Below, piece after piece: positions 44,956 to 56,673 of a DNA stretch of 64,000 bases. Both the position numbers and the translations under genes were made by a program. Each line of letters begins with the position of its first letter. Within the stretch, counting starts at the first letter, position 1. Origin of the DNA: Jacaranda mimosifolia (lineage: Eukaryota; Streptophyta; Magnoliopsida; Lamiales; Bignoniaceae); contig CM032128.1 of NCBI GenBank assembly GCA_018894105.1, positions 12,815,001 through 12,879,000 on the forward strand, in the 5' to 3' direction. Under the pieces are notes generated by a model. That model had not been told where the DNA came from. It made no database searches and saw only the letters and a list, made by a program, of their open reading frames with translations.

Positions 44956-46060
44956 TTGTCTACAATTTATGTTAACAGACTTGAATATCCAAGAGATCCT
45001 GAGGATAAAATGGCATCTAGAGGAAGTGCTGATGCTCACATACTTGGAAGAATGGGTATTAGAGGAAGACCGCCAGGTCGGCAACCTAATGTGCCTCAAG
45101 CCCTTAGGCAGGATGCACCTACCTATCCACAACAGCTACCAGAGGATGAAGTTTCTCAAACCTTTCCAATAGATCAACCAGCAATAGATCCCCTGGAAAA
45201 ACCTAATTATCGGGAAAGACAGAGGCTCGGGCAATTGGATCACCAACCAGCAGATTGAGCAGGGATGGCAGAAGTATTCACAGAAGATAGAGCCCTGGAA
45301 AAGGTTTTTGCGATTTCAACCCCCGAAATTTTTTGGTGAACCAGATGACCATAGGGCTGAGGAATGGTTGGAAGATTAAGTGGAAAACATATTCGGACTT
45401 TACGTTACCCGAATGAGCAAAGAATGCGTTTTGCTACCTTTCTTTTAGCAAAATCCACATGGAGCTAGTGGCGGATGATAGATCACAGATGGATGGCTGC
45501 GAAGACCCCCAGAACCTGGGAAAATTTTATTTGAGAGTTCAAAGACAAGTATATACCGCTAGTAGCCAAACAAGCAAGCGAACGAGAGTTTATGGATCTG
45601 ATCCAGGGGAATTAGTCTGTCAGCCAATACGAGGCTACCTTCAGTTAGTTAGTATATTACGCCCCCTACGTTCAAGGAGATGAGAATCTGCAGACTATAC
45701 AATTCCTATAAGGGCTAAGGCCAGAACTAAGACGTGGCTTGGTCACATGGGATTTGCAAAATTTTAATTTGGGCATAAGCAAGGCTTTGCAACTAAAATT
45801 GGAATTACAAGAAATCCAAAAGATTGAGGGCAGAGGCAAAAAAAGGAGACCACCCCCGGGAGGGCACAGTGACACCAACAAAAAGTGGCCAAGACTCCAA
45901 GTAGGTAGTGTTTCCCAAAGAGCCCCTCAGACTAACAAAATGGCAGATCTGGATCAGGGTAAAGCACCGGTGCAGTGTGGATTTTACGGAGCCCCGAATG
46001 CTGGAAAAAATAGGAGAAATGCTTACAATGTGGAAGTGATTAACACTTCATGAAGAATTG
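44956..46060 (+). pseudogene. Element C: gag remnant with CCHC zinc knuckle
   Basis: The N-terminal part contains MASRGSADAHILGRMGIRGR and PPGRQPNVPQAL, a basic Pro/Arg-rich gag start. From about 45318, in changing frames, come FQPPKFFGEPDDHRAEEWLE, RTLRYPNEQRMRFATFLLA and EFKDKYIP, the conserved core of the plant Ty3/gypsy gag family (usual pattern F.G..DP..AE.WL...E.IF...). Near 46015-46055 is KCLQCGS.HFMKNCP, a CCHC nucleic-acid-binding knuckle with one base out of frame. At least six stops or frameshifts make it inactive. Confidence 0.8.
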
Positions 46061-46555
46061 TCCTAAAGTGAAAGGTCCACCACTTACCAGAAAAGAAAAA
46101 CAAGTAGTAGAAACTGGCAGAAAATAAAAGGTTCGAGCCCATGCATATGCTCTCACTGGCGAGTATGCACCAGATCCTAATGAAGTAGTAGAAGGTATTG
46201 TTTCTATTTTTGAAATTTTTGGTAAAGCATTATATGAGCCTGGTGCCTCGCATTCCTTTATATCTGTTGCATTATCAAACAAATTGGATATACAACCCGA
46301 GACCATGAACCATCAAGTTGAGGTCCAGACACCTTTGGAAGTAGGGTTAATCACCAATACTATATATTGGGATTGTCTGGTAGTAATTGGGAACCGAAGG
46401 TATCCCGCTAATTTTATTTTATATGCCAATCCAAGGATATTAATTAATACTAGGAATGGATCAGCTATACCACTATCAAGCTCAGGTAAATTATTACACC
46501 AAGTGTGTGACGCTCGGGGAAGGAACATTGATATCAACACGCTATTCAGCAAGTG
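46061..46555 (+). pseudogene. Element C: aspartic protease remnant
   Basis: The frame contains ALYEPGASHSFIS (46230-46265), corresponding to the protease active site LFDTGASHSFIS. The catalytic Asp is replaced by Glu and the following Thr or Ser by Pro, so the enzyme would be dead. The downstream frame from 46284 (90 aa) carries the rest of the domain, with VVIGNRRYPANFILY matching the usual V.I..R.F.ADLI. segment. Confidence 0.75.
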
Positions 46556-46689
46556 ACGCGTCTCCGATATTAGTCATTTTGGCAATAAGGCCAAATAGAT
46601 TCTGAGAGAAGGTGGGCAAGGATTCTTAGCGTACCTCATAAATAAGCCATGGGATACAGCTAAGCTCAAGAACGTGGATATGGTAGCTG

Positions 46690-47315
46690 AATATTCAGAA
46701 GTGTTCCATGAAGAATTAAATTCGTTGCCCCCTGATAAAGAGATAGAGTTTGTCATCATACTGTGTCGAGGGTTATGCCTTTTTCCAATACTCCGTACAG
46801 AATGGAACCAGCCGAGCTTAAGGAGCTGAAGAACCAACTTCAGAAACTTTTGGATTTATTAGACCAATCACATCACCTTGGGGAGCCCTAGTGCTGTTTG
46901 TCAAAAAGAAAGATAGATCCCTAAGAATGTGCATGGATTACCAGGAATTGAACAAGATCACCGTTAAGAACAAATATCCCCTACCCTATTTAGAGGAATT
47001 GTTCAATCTGCTGCGATGGTCGAGAATCTTCTCAAAATTGGATTTAAGACAACGACATTATCAGCTAAAGGTTAGAGAAGAAGATATTCCAAAGACCATT
47101 TTCAACTCCCAGTACGGTCATTTTGAGTTTGTGGTGATGCCATTTGGCTTGACCAATGCACCTGTAGCATTTATGGATTTAATGCATCGATTTTTCAGGC
47201 CGTATCTAGACCAGTTTGTGGTTATTTTCATTGACGACATTCTGGTATTCTCTAAGTACAGAGAAGAACATATGAAGCATTTACACATAGTTCTCCAAAC
47301 TCTAAAGAAACATTA
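46690..47315 (+). pseudogene. Element C: Ty3/gypsy reverse transcriptase remnant
   Basis: Begins with [20 protein letters not shown], shifts frame near 46855, then runs open from 46891 for 141 codons. Motifs in order: [48 protein letters not shown] (catalytic Asp present; normally DLRSGYHQ), [14 protein letters not shown], and the active site [10 protein letters not shown] (normally YIDDIL, both Asp kept). A stop at 47314 replaces the next residue. This is the best preserved part of C and identifies the chromovirus branch of Ty3/gypsy. Confidence 0.92.
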
Positions 47316-48027
47316 GCTATACACTAAATTCAACAAATGTGAGTTTTGGATAAAGAGAATAGCTTTTCTGGGATATATTATCACTCAGAAAGGAATAGAA
47401 GTTGATACCTCCAAGGTGGAAGTGATAACCAATTGGAAGAAACCCAAAAATGTTACTAAAATCCAGAGTTTTTTGGGATTGGCCCGCTATTACCGAAGAT
47501 TTGTTCAAGAATTTTCCAAAATAGCTAGTCCTTTAACTAGGTTAACGCAGAAAGAGCAACCTTTTATTTGGGTTGAAGATTGTGAACGGAGTTTCCAGGA
47601 ATTGAAAAATCAGCTGATGAAGGCTCCAATTCTAGCTCTTCCAGACGGCCTAGAAGAATTTGTGGTGTATACGGATGGTTCCAAAAAGGGGTTGGGATGT
47701 GTATTAATGCAAAGAGGGTGTGTTATCGCTTATGCATCTAGAAAATTAAAACCTCATGAAGAAAACTACCCAACTGATGACTTGGAACTAGCAGTGGTCA
47801 TTTTTGCACTATTAAAGTGGAGGCATTACCTCTATGGTCCTACATTTGAGGTATATACTGACCACAAAGCCTCAAATATTTACAGTCACAAAAGGATTTA
47901 AACATGAGGCAACGAAGATGGATGGAGTTTTTAGGGGACTATGATTTCACCATCTCCTATCATCCTAGAAAAGCTAATGTAGTGGCCAACGCTTTAAGCC
48001 AAAAAGCAGGATTGGCACATCTATAAG
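47316..48027 (+). pseudogene. Element C: RT connection and RNase H remnant
   Basis: [20 protein letters not shown] leads into [20 protein letters not shown] and [15 protein letters not shown]. RNase H motifs follow: [15 protein letters not shown] (first catalytic Asp), [20 protein letters not shown] (Glu) and [11 protein letters not shown] (Asp). The open frame at 47416-47901 ends at a frameshift, after which [20 protein letters not shown] continues in another frame to about 48005. Inactive because of the breaks. Confidence 0.88.
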
Positions 48028-48059
48028 GAACATGAATGCCCGAAAGCCGAGAAATGAAG

Positions 48060-49424
48060 GCCATGCTAAAACTAAAACAACGCACTTGGGTTACAGGAAT
48101 AAATATACAACCTGAATTGTATGATGAAATTCAGTGAGCTCAAGTTTAAGATAAATGGATATTAAGGCAAACAGAAATAGTCAGGGGTGCAAAAGAGACA
48201 GAGTTTGGCATTAATAGCCGGGACACCCTTTTGTATTGGAATAGAATATGTGTGCCAAGAGAAATCAAGAAAAGACTAATAGAAGAGGCACATAAGACAA
48301 AGTTTGCGGTACATCCCAATGGTGCAAAGATGTATCAGGATTTAAAATGACAATTCTGGTGGAATGGAATGAAATGAGATATCTCAGATTTTGTGCAAAA
48401 GTGTCTAACCTGTTAACTTGTAAAAACGGAGCACCAGCAACCATCAGGATTGCTATAGCCGCTTTTAATCCCAGATTGGAAATGGGAACAGGTCACCATG
48501 GACTTAGTGACTGGTCTGCCCATAGCTCGAGGAGGGTATGATAACATATGGGTGATTGTCGACCAATTGACCAAATCAGCACATTTTCTACCAGTCGGGA
48601 TGCAATATAAGGTTGAAAAGTTAGCAGAATTGTATATTAAGGAAATCATCCGACTGCATGGCATTTCAACTAGTATCATATTAGATCGTGATCCAAAGTT
48701 TACATCGAGGCTCTGGAAAAGATTGCAAGAACATCTGGGAACAAAACTAAAATTCAGCTCTACTGCTTATCCACAAATAGATGGGCAATTGAAAAGGGTG
48801 ATTCAAGTCTTAGAAGATGTGTTACGAGCCTATGTTATGGATTTTGGAGGAAGTTGGGCTTAGCATCTCCCTCTGAATGAATTTGCGTACAATAACAGTT
48901 ACCAGGCTACCATTAAAATGGCACCATATGAAGCCTTGTACGGTAGGAAGTGTCGATCACCAATACACTGGGATTTAGAAGAGTACAGAGGCAAAATAGG
49001 CGAGTCATCGAGTACTATAAGACCCGAGTTAATTCAAGAAACTATCAAAAAAGTATAAGTGATTAAGCAGAGAGCAGCACAGGATCGACAAAAGAGCTAT
49101 ACAGATAATTGGAGAAAAGAATTGGAGTTTGAAGTTGGTGAACAAGTTTTTCTTAAGGTATTCTCGAAGAAAAGGGTGAAGAGAATCGGTAAAGGCGGAA
49201 AGCTAAGTCCGACGTATGTTGGACCATACAAAATACGTGAGAGAATCGGACCTGTTGCGTACCGTCTGGTGCTACACCAGGACTTGGCTGGAATACATGA
49301 TGTCTTGTATATGTCACAACTTCGAAAATACTACCCTGACCCATCTCATATCATATCACCGGAATACATGCAACTGAAATGTGATCTAACGTATGAAGAG
49401 CAGCTAATACATGCCTTAGATTAG
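48060..49424 (+). pseudogene. Element C: integrase remnant
   Basis: The zinc-binding start is at about 48240-48420 (RICVPREIKKRLIEEAH, then FVQKCLTC; several stops). The core at 48498-48863 reads MDLVTGLP (first catalytic Asp) and DRDPKFTSRLWKRLQ (second Asp). The third catalytic residue lies in DGQLKRVIQ where gypsy integrases have DGQSERTIQ, so the Glu is replaced by Lys. After a stop at 48861 come LNEFAYNNSYQATIKMAPYE and ALYGRKCRSPIHW. The C-terminal GPF-type part at 49059-49424 contains KLSPTYVGPYKIRERIGPVA. Confidence 0.88.
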
Positions 49425-49550
49425 TATGTCAGAGAGCTCAGAAATCAAAAGATTTCTTAGGTGAAGGTGTTGTGGCGCAACCATAACGTCGAAGAAGCAA
49501 TATAGGAAAGAGAAGATCTTATGCGCCATCAATATCCCGAACTCTTTTGA
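49425..49550 (+). pseudogene. Element C: C-terminal chromodomain remnant
   Basis: After a stop at 49424 the same frame gives VKVLWRNHNVEEAI, a stop where Trp is expected, and EREDLMRHQYPELF before the final stop. This is the chromodomain tail of Tekay chromoviruses (usual VKVLWRNHGVEEATWE), which in active elements is thought to guide insertion to heterochromatin. It supports the Tekay assignment. Confidence 0.85.
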
Positions 49551-49582
49551 CTTGTAGGTGAGAATCTGGGGACTAAATTCTT

Positions 49583-49597
49583 TTAAGGAGGGGAGTC
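49583..49597 (+). other. Element C polypurine tract
   Basis: ttaaggaggggagtc lies directly before the 3' LTR start tgtaacaccc. Confidence 0.8.
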
Positions 49598-51863
49598 TGT
49601 AACACCCTTAGAATTTTCTTGACTTGTACTAATTTAATTGTCAATTTATTACCATTATATTGATTTTTATGAATTTTAATTTATTAGTTATTTTTAGAAG
49701 TTTTGTGGTCAATTTATAATTTTAACAAACTTGATTTCATTTTCTTTGAAACTTTTGGGGCCAAACCATAATTTTTAAGGACTTAATTGCACAACTTTGG
49801 GAAAGATCGGGATTTGCATGGAAGGCTTTAAGTCAACTAGGGTTCAACCTTTATTTTAATAAATTGCAGGGCTCAAATGCATGATTTTATTTATTTTATG
49901 GGGTCAAAATCGAAATCTTGAATTTGCTCCTATAAATATCTCAATTTTGCAATTCCACCCCATTTCATTTCTTCACCTTCACCGCAACCTCACCACATTC
50001 CCCTTTAGTGATCTCTCCGACCACGGCCATTCTTGGCTAGCGACTCCGAACATCTTCATCCCCACACCTTCAGCATCACAACCACATCACATGTAAGCCA
50101 TTACAGCGACGACTCACCAGAGAACTTGAAAATCGAACTTGACCCGACAGAGTTGGTGGGCGACGGCGGAATAGGGCTGAATTGGATTTTTTGGGTGTGG
50201 TTTCTAGTGGCTTACAGCTTGAGGGAGCTAGGGATGCACTTGGATTGAAGATTGGTAAGCTACTGGCGACGGGATTTGAAAGAGGTTCCACGGCGGCGGA
50301 CAGTGGTGCTGCAACTTGGAGGCTTCGATTGAGACCCTTCCCGACGGCGAAATAGGAAATTGAAAGGAGCATTGGACAAATCTTGTCGAGAGGATCACTA
50401 TGGTGGTAAAATTTGGCGGCGGAGGTGGTGTTGAGGCAGAATCTGCTCCTCGATGCAACGATCGCAACAGTGGTCTCGATTGTTGAATTCAAGGTTTCAG
50501 TTGAGTGATTCGTGGGTAAAGAGTTAGAAAGGGGTTTGATTATATATATACACATGTTGTTTTGTACTGCTTAAAAGTTTGTATCCTAGCAAGAATAAGT
50601 TTATCATGGATTATACATATACATGGGCCATGCATGGATGGAATATTATAAAATTGCGGACTCGAATATATGTAACATATGCCAAATTTGGATTTAATGA
50701 GTTTAATAAGAAATTAAACTTTAATTTGTGGATTTAGGACTTAAAGTGGTAATTGTTGGGATTAAGTATGAGGAATTAAGCAATTATTGTGATTTAGGGT
50801 GACATTATGAAAAGACCATGTGATTAAAGACCTGTCTATTTTCTGATAAGTGAAAACGATATGAAAGCTGAGATTAATTCTGGCAATACGAGCCTTATTA
50901 GCCATTATTGGGACAATAGCGATATTTACGCTTTAAACTATTAGGTTAATAGATTAATTAGTAGTTTTGGATTAATGATAAGCATGACAGCGATGTAGTG
51001 GGAGTTGAAAATGGATTCTGACTGTAAATATATTATTTTAGTTAGGTGACGACGGCATGGGTCACGAGGACCTATAGACACTTTGTAGGAGTTGCATCTT
51101 CTAAGGTTACGGAGGTGAGGGTCTACCAATCTGGCATTGATTCTATTTGTTCTTGTAGTAAAACCATTATGAGGGTTACAATTGCTTGAATGGTACTTGC
51201 TTGTTTTATTGAGATCTGTACTTGATTGTGTACTTGTTTGTAATTGGTTATTTAACTTGTATACCCTTGTGAGGGTTAGTACTTGGTTTCACTCTATTGA
51301 GTTCGTTCTTGTTTGTTCTGGCGCCCAGAACTTCATTTTGTGTTGTCTGGTACTTGTCTTGATCGATACTTGTTATTGTTCGGTACTTGTTTCTGTCTTG
51401 AAGTGTTATCAAATGCCTTGCCGGCATACTTGCTCGTTTGTATCATATTATCTAGCCATGTTGGCCTTATTGTACTTGTTGGTGGTTCATATATTGCCTT
51501 GTCAGCAAATCCAATTGCTTGATTGATACTTATCCTACTTGTTGTACTTGTTATACTTGCGTGGATATAGTACTTGGGCCGAGTACCAGTCCTATGCGGA
51601 ATACTGGGATACTTAGGACACGCCTTGTAGTCCGCCTAGGTGTCCTTGTGTATATATTTTGCTCAACATAAAAGAATTGAGCTAGCATGTATGTCAATGA
51701 TTGGTAAAATATTTAAGTTGAATTACTGCTATTTCTGATAAGTTGAAGTTTTGAAAAGAAAAAAAACAAATTTCTATGGGCTTATGCTTGTATTTTGGGT
51801 TCTGGATTATGTTTGGAATGTTATAATATCTCAGCTTTGGATTACCCTGAGTGGGGTGTCACA
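49598..51863 (+). mobile_element. Element C: 3' LTR, 2.27 kb, internally deleted
   Basis: Starts tgtaacacccttagaattttc and ends gtggggtgtcaca. It aligns with the 5' LTR but lacks the stretch equivalent to 42852-43434 (about 583 bp). The junction is at 51645/51646 (ggtgtcc to ttgtgtatat). The TSD aggtg follows. Confidence 0.92.
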
Positions 51864-52361
51864 AGGTGGTATCAAAATGTTTCTCGAATCAAGATGAATG
51901 TGTTGGTGGTCTTGGTTTGGTGTTTCCCTATCATGGTGAGAGGCAGTGTGGAGGAAGAAAGGTTGGGCTAAATTATGAAACACTTTCATTTTGATGATCC
52001 TATCTTGATGATGCTCAATTGGACAAACTAAAGGGGCCTATATATTGGATGGAATTTTCCAGAATATCGATTTGAACCCTGGAACTTTCTTTCAACCTTA
52101 AGTTTAGTCCTTCAACATTTTAGTGCCTCATGCTTGCTCTAAAATCTTATTTTAGCTTGCAATTAAGCCCTAGGACAAGTTAGCGCCTTAAATTGACCCC
52201 ATTGACCATTTTTAACTACAAATTGAGCCCCCAAAAATTTCAAGTTCCTCACAATTAAGTCCTCCTTATTTATATTTTGAACCACAAAATTTTTGTCAAA
52301 TTAATATTTTGATTTTTTTTGAAATATTACCTTCTAAAATGCTAAATTTATGAGTGTTACA
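51864..52361 (-). mobile_element. Element B: 5' LTR, distal end
   Basis: After the element C TSD, gtatcaaaatgtttctcgaat continues the B LTR exactly as at 33675 in the 3' LTR, and ends atttatgagtgttaca. The TSD tgatc (52362-52366) follows, then the last 25 bp of hAT2. Confidence 0.85.
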
Positions 52362-52391
52362 TGATCCATTTAAAACTCGTTTACACCCCTA
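52362..52391. mobile_element. hAT2: distal terminus
   Basis: tgatcc (TSD of B plus hAT2 sequence) then atttaaaactcgtttacacccctaa completes hAT2. The end is the reverse complement of taggggtgtaaacg. The hAT2 TSD attttgac follows at 52392-52399. Confidence 0.8.
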
Positions 52392-52399
52392 ATTTTGAC
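52392..52399. repeat. hAT2 right target-site duplication
   Basis: attttgac, matching attttcac at 26749-26756 with one change. Confidence 0.7.
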
Positions 52400-52523
52400 T
52401 TTAAATAATTAAAAATTAAAAATAAAATTTGAATTAATGAGAAATTAAAATTAAGTGTAAATTGTGAAAACATAGCATTTTGTTCAGTTCCTCAATTTTT
52501 CCAATCAAAAAGAATATATAGTA

Positions 52524-54518
52524 TCTATCTATGCTATTATATATAGTACAATGGTGTGTGACCCACAATTATACAATTTTAATTCTAATTACGCAGTTTT
52601 GTCCAAATATCAAATTCTTAGAATTTTGAGTATTTTAATTCAGTTGAAAATTTTTTATTAGTTGTTTATTTACTTTTATATTTTATTTTAATACGATCAG
52701 CTTATCTATTATAACCAAAATATCATATTTTGTTCATCCGAAATTGCAATATAAATTTCTATCTCATAAGATAATTCAAAAAATATCTCTAATCATATTT
52801 TTATCTCACTAAATAAGCTTCTAATTTAAAAAATATTTTATAAGCATCATATTAAGTACTATTATCACAAAATTCTATCTTATAAATTTAATTTATCACA
52901 AGATTAATAGATAAATATTTTATTTATTTTATATATAAATTTTATTATTCTGCAATTATTCCTTTGACATTTTATCTCTATATTATTCATAGTATAATTC
53001 TATATTTCTAATTGTAGGACTTCTTTCCCCAATTAACACTATATAATGATGTTTTTTTTTCCTTTTTATTTAATTTAAAGTTCATTTCATAGAAAATTTT
53101 AATACTTTTTTGAAACACATCTTTATATTGTTTTTATTAAAATTAATTAGATACTTTTCTAATATATTTAAATATTTTATCAATATTATTACTTTATTAT
53201 TCCTCAATATTTATTTCAAGTTAAAGTTCTTATTTCCAACTTAGAATTATAATTTTTATATTACTTAAAAGTATCAGCATACAGTACTTTTTTATTTCTA
53301 TTAATTATATATTATATATTTATTTTTAATGCTATTTTCAAATATTTTTGTGTGTTCACATAAGAATCTATCTTTGATATTGAACTTTTATTTTACTATT
53401 ATTTAAGTTGTAGTATTTCGATTTATCTAGACAAAAATAAATATATATACACACACTTCATATTTGAATAATGTACCTAAAATAATGTGATGTTATGAAA
53501 TATTTAAAAATATTATAATTTTATTATGTTGTTGAAATTATTCCAATTTTCTTATCAAATGAATGAAAAATACTATATATTTTTCTATAGAAAATATTCA
53601 TTAAGTTATTAGCACTTGATTTAACCATTTCTAATTATGTATATACAAGAAAGATTTTTTTTTTCTATATAATATCGTGTGCTTTGAAAAGTTTATTTCG
53701 ATTGGTTGAATTTTACTTATTTATAATATTTATAATAAGAAAATTATTTTATTTCTATTTAATAAATAAATTATTTATAAAAAAATTATGTACATACAAC
53801 TAAAAATCAAAATTTCATTGCTAAGCAAATACTTTTACACAATTGGTATATTTCATATTCAGTAATTTGTACTCACTATGATAATATTAACTATAAAAAA
53901 TTAAATGAATATACGAAGTAATAAAATTATCTAATAAATATTAACTTATTTTTTATTAGAAGAGTGAGATTTTTTTCTTTTTAATTTAATTATACATTTT
54001 TACCCAAAAAGCTTAAAATTTATCCCAAAAAAGTAGTTGATAACTAAGTTATTTCAAAATAACAATCAATTATTCATATTTAATAACATTTTTTTTGTAT
54101 TTATAAAGATACAATCACATTATTTTTAGTTGAAGTAATGCAATATTCAACTATTTATAAAAAAATAATAAATAAATAAAAATATTCAATCATTTGATCA
54201 AATAAATTATTTTATTTATAAATTAAATATTTATTTTCTAGACAACTTCAAAAGTAAAATTAAAATACTTACAATCATAATTATCTTTTATCATCGTGAC
54301 TTACTTAAAAAAATTTACAACTTATTTGTTGCTTATGAAAGAGATAAACAAATATTTATGTAAAATATCATATCATCACTTCTTTATTAAAGAGTCAGAA
54401 GTTTGATAAATGAATAGTTATAAATTAATTGATATGCGAGTCCTCAATTTATCAAAGTTTTTAAAATTCAATTATTTTTACAATAATATTTTTAGATATG
54501 TAAAAGATTTTTAGATAG
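52524..54518. mobile_element. AT-rich repeat, possible Helitron, left part
   Basis: Starts a/tctatctatgctattatatatag, like plant Helitron 5' ends (TC preceded by A). It is extremely AT-rich and without coding capacity. About 615 bp from 52533 reappear at 63354-63967. If it is a Helitron, it continues after MULE2 and solo LTRs D and E and ends at 63352. Confidence 0.4.
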
Positions 54519-54527
54519 AATTATATA
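54519..54527. repeat. MULE2 left target-site duplication
   Basis: aattatata, identical to 56368-56376. Confidence 0.85.
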
Positions 54528-56367
54528 GGGTGAATTACGGCTACCCCCCTGAGGTTTGGCGTAATTACAAAAAAATCTCGTTGTTTTGAAAATTACAAAT
54601 ACCCCCCTGAACTTAATCATCGTCCAACATTTCAGCCCAGCCATTAGGGTTTTACTGTACAACCGTTAAAAAATTTGGGTAAAATTCCAAAAATGCCCTT
54701 AGGCTAACTGATGACATCTTTGACTTGGTTTTATTTTTTTTTTAGTAGACAAAAATACCTTCAGGGGTGGTATTGTAAGATTTTTTAATTGGTTACGGGT
54801 GTATTTGTTATTATTTTTTTGTTTGAGGTTTTAAATGTAATAAAACTAAGAAGAATCCATGGTGAATTTAAAATAGTAAATATATTTAAGATAATTTAAT
54901 TATATTCAATTGAATTTAATAAGTAAGAAAAATTAAAAGTATAAATCAAATCTACCATCTTGAACATATAATTTTAATAATTGAAATGATATATTCAATA
55001 ATATTAAAAATAATAAGCATATCTAAAATAATTTAATTAAATTTATATCATTAAAATATAACATATTAGATTATGTTAAATATAAATTTATGTTATTAAA
55101 ATTATTTGATAATATTAAAATAGTAATATATATAATATTTTAATTAAATTAAATTCAATTTAACTAAAAAGTAAAATAAGTAAAAAACTAAAATAAATTA
55201 AATCTATCATGATAATATATTTTTAACAATTTTTAAAATTAAAAAATAATAATGACATGTAACACCCCTAGATTTGGCATTTTAGAAAGTAAGATTTAAA
55301 AATTAAAATATTTATTTGAAAAAAATTTTGGGGCTCAAAACACGAATAAGAAAGGACTTGATTGTAAGAATTTTGAAAGTTTTGGTGGTCAACAAAATTA
55401 ATTTTGCTCAACCGGGTCAATAGAGTCATTAACTAGTTTGAGAACTTAATTGAAATTGAGAAAAAAAAAATTGGGGTCAATATGAGGCACTCAGAGAGTT
55501 AAAATAATTCAATTGAAATCTAAGAGGAATTATTGGGGTGGAAATTACAATTTCAGAGAGTTGAAAAATATATACACAAGAGCCCTCCCATTGTATCAAA
55601 TTTTTCCATGCTTACTGTCACCATCGTCTCCAACCAACACCTCTCCGACACTGGAAAAACTAGCAACCAAGCTAACCATTCTCTTTCCCTTATCACAAGG
55701 AACGCATCGGTACCAAATTTGCCTAGAAACAACCAGCGACTCGTTGGAAATTAAGCTTCAAACGGAGCCTCACGGCGGTGGTGATGGGTTGCTCAGTTCC
55801 GGTGATGGAAACTCATAAACAAGGAGTTGGTTTTGATGGACTCGACGAGAGGAGTGTAACGGTGGTTTCAATTTTGTGATTTGACCAACGGAGAAGGAGA
55901 ATGAAAGGTAGAGGCGCGCGGTGGAGTTGGGCGATTTTGCTTGAAATTGGCCAACGAAGTGACGGGGAAAGTTGAAATTGATTTGGGGGTTTGATAGAGC
56001 ACAATAAGGCGCACCTTCTGGTGGCAGCAAAACCCAGTTCCGGTGGAGGAGCACGGCGGCTGTCCGGCGAGGGACGGCGGCGGTTCGGCGAAAATTGAAG
56101 GTGATAAAAATATATCAAATAAGCCCTCGTAAATTCAAAAATATGACAAATAGGTCCAAGAGCATTTATGTCTTTTGATATTTCTAATCAATTTTCTCAT
56201 TTTTCTTTTTTTTTTAAATTTTTAATAGAAGGGCATTTTGGACATTTTACACTTTTCGTTAGCATTACATTTAGGTCCCAAAGTTCGGGGTGTATTTTTA
56301 ATTTTCAAAACAATGAGGGTTTTTTTGTAATTACGCTAAATCTCAGGGGGGTAGCCGTAATTCACCC
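54528..56367. mobile_element. MULE2: non-autonomous Mutator-like element, 1.84 kb, carrying LTR sequence
   Basis: The left end gggtgaattacggctaccc, with ctgaggtttggcgtaattac and gttttgaaaattac, is inverted at the right end over roughly 100 bp. Exact 9-bp TSDs flank it. No transposase sequence is visible. The middle (55258 to about 56100) is a segment of a Tekay LTR of the element B family. The arrangement of its ends resembles MULE1, so both belong to related Mutator families. Confidence 0.88.
55258..56100 (+). mobile_element. Partial B-family LTR inside MULE2
   Basis: Starts tgtaacacccctagatttgg. It follows the start of element B's LTR (read on the minus strand from 34127) through gtggtgatgggttgc, ttttgcttgaaattggcc, gggggtttgatagagc and ttcggcgaa (compare 33600-33290), then stops abruptly. 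No LTR end or internal region follows. Frames within it are chance. Confidence 0.8.
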
Positions 56368-56376
56368 AATTATATA
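56368..56376. repeat. MULE2 right target-site duplication
   Basis: aattatata, identical to 54519-54527. Confidence 0.85.
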
Positions 56377-56673
56377 TATAGAATACAACAAATAATTCCA
56401 TTGAATAATTTGTTTCAAATATAAATAGTTACTTCCTACAACAACTATAAACTCTGAACTTTATTTTTATATTATTAAATTTAAATCACTGTAGTTTTTT
56501 AATTATCAATATAAGAACGGAGCACTCATTTCAATTATTTGAAGTAAATTCTTTTATATGGGATGCATATATAGTTGACATAGTTGAAAATATTCAAAAG
56601 TTTGATAAATGACCACTTAATTAGCAAGTGATATCAATTTTTATATTTTTAATATATTTAATTATACTATTTT
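56377..56673. other. AT-rich repeat, continuation after MULE2
   Basis: Non-coding AT-rich DNA, probably the same element as 52524-54518. The last five bases (atttt) are the TSD of solo LTR D. Confidence 0.4.

Noticed and set aside
50076..50555. 159-codon minus-strand frame
   Set aside because: It is antisense within element C's 3' LTR. The aligned 5' LTR has a shorter, shifted frame (41524-41811), so it is not a maintained protein.
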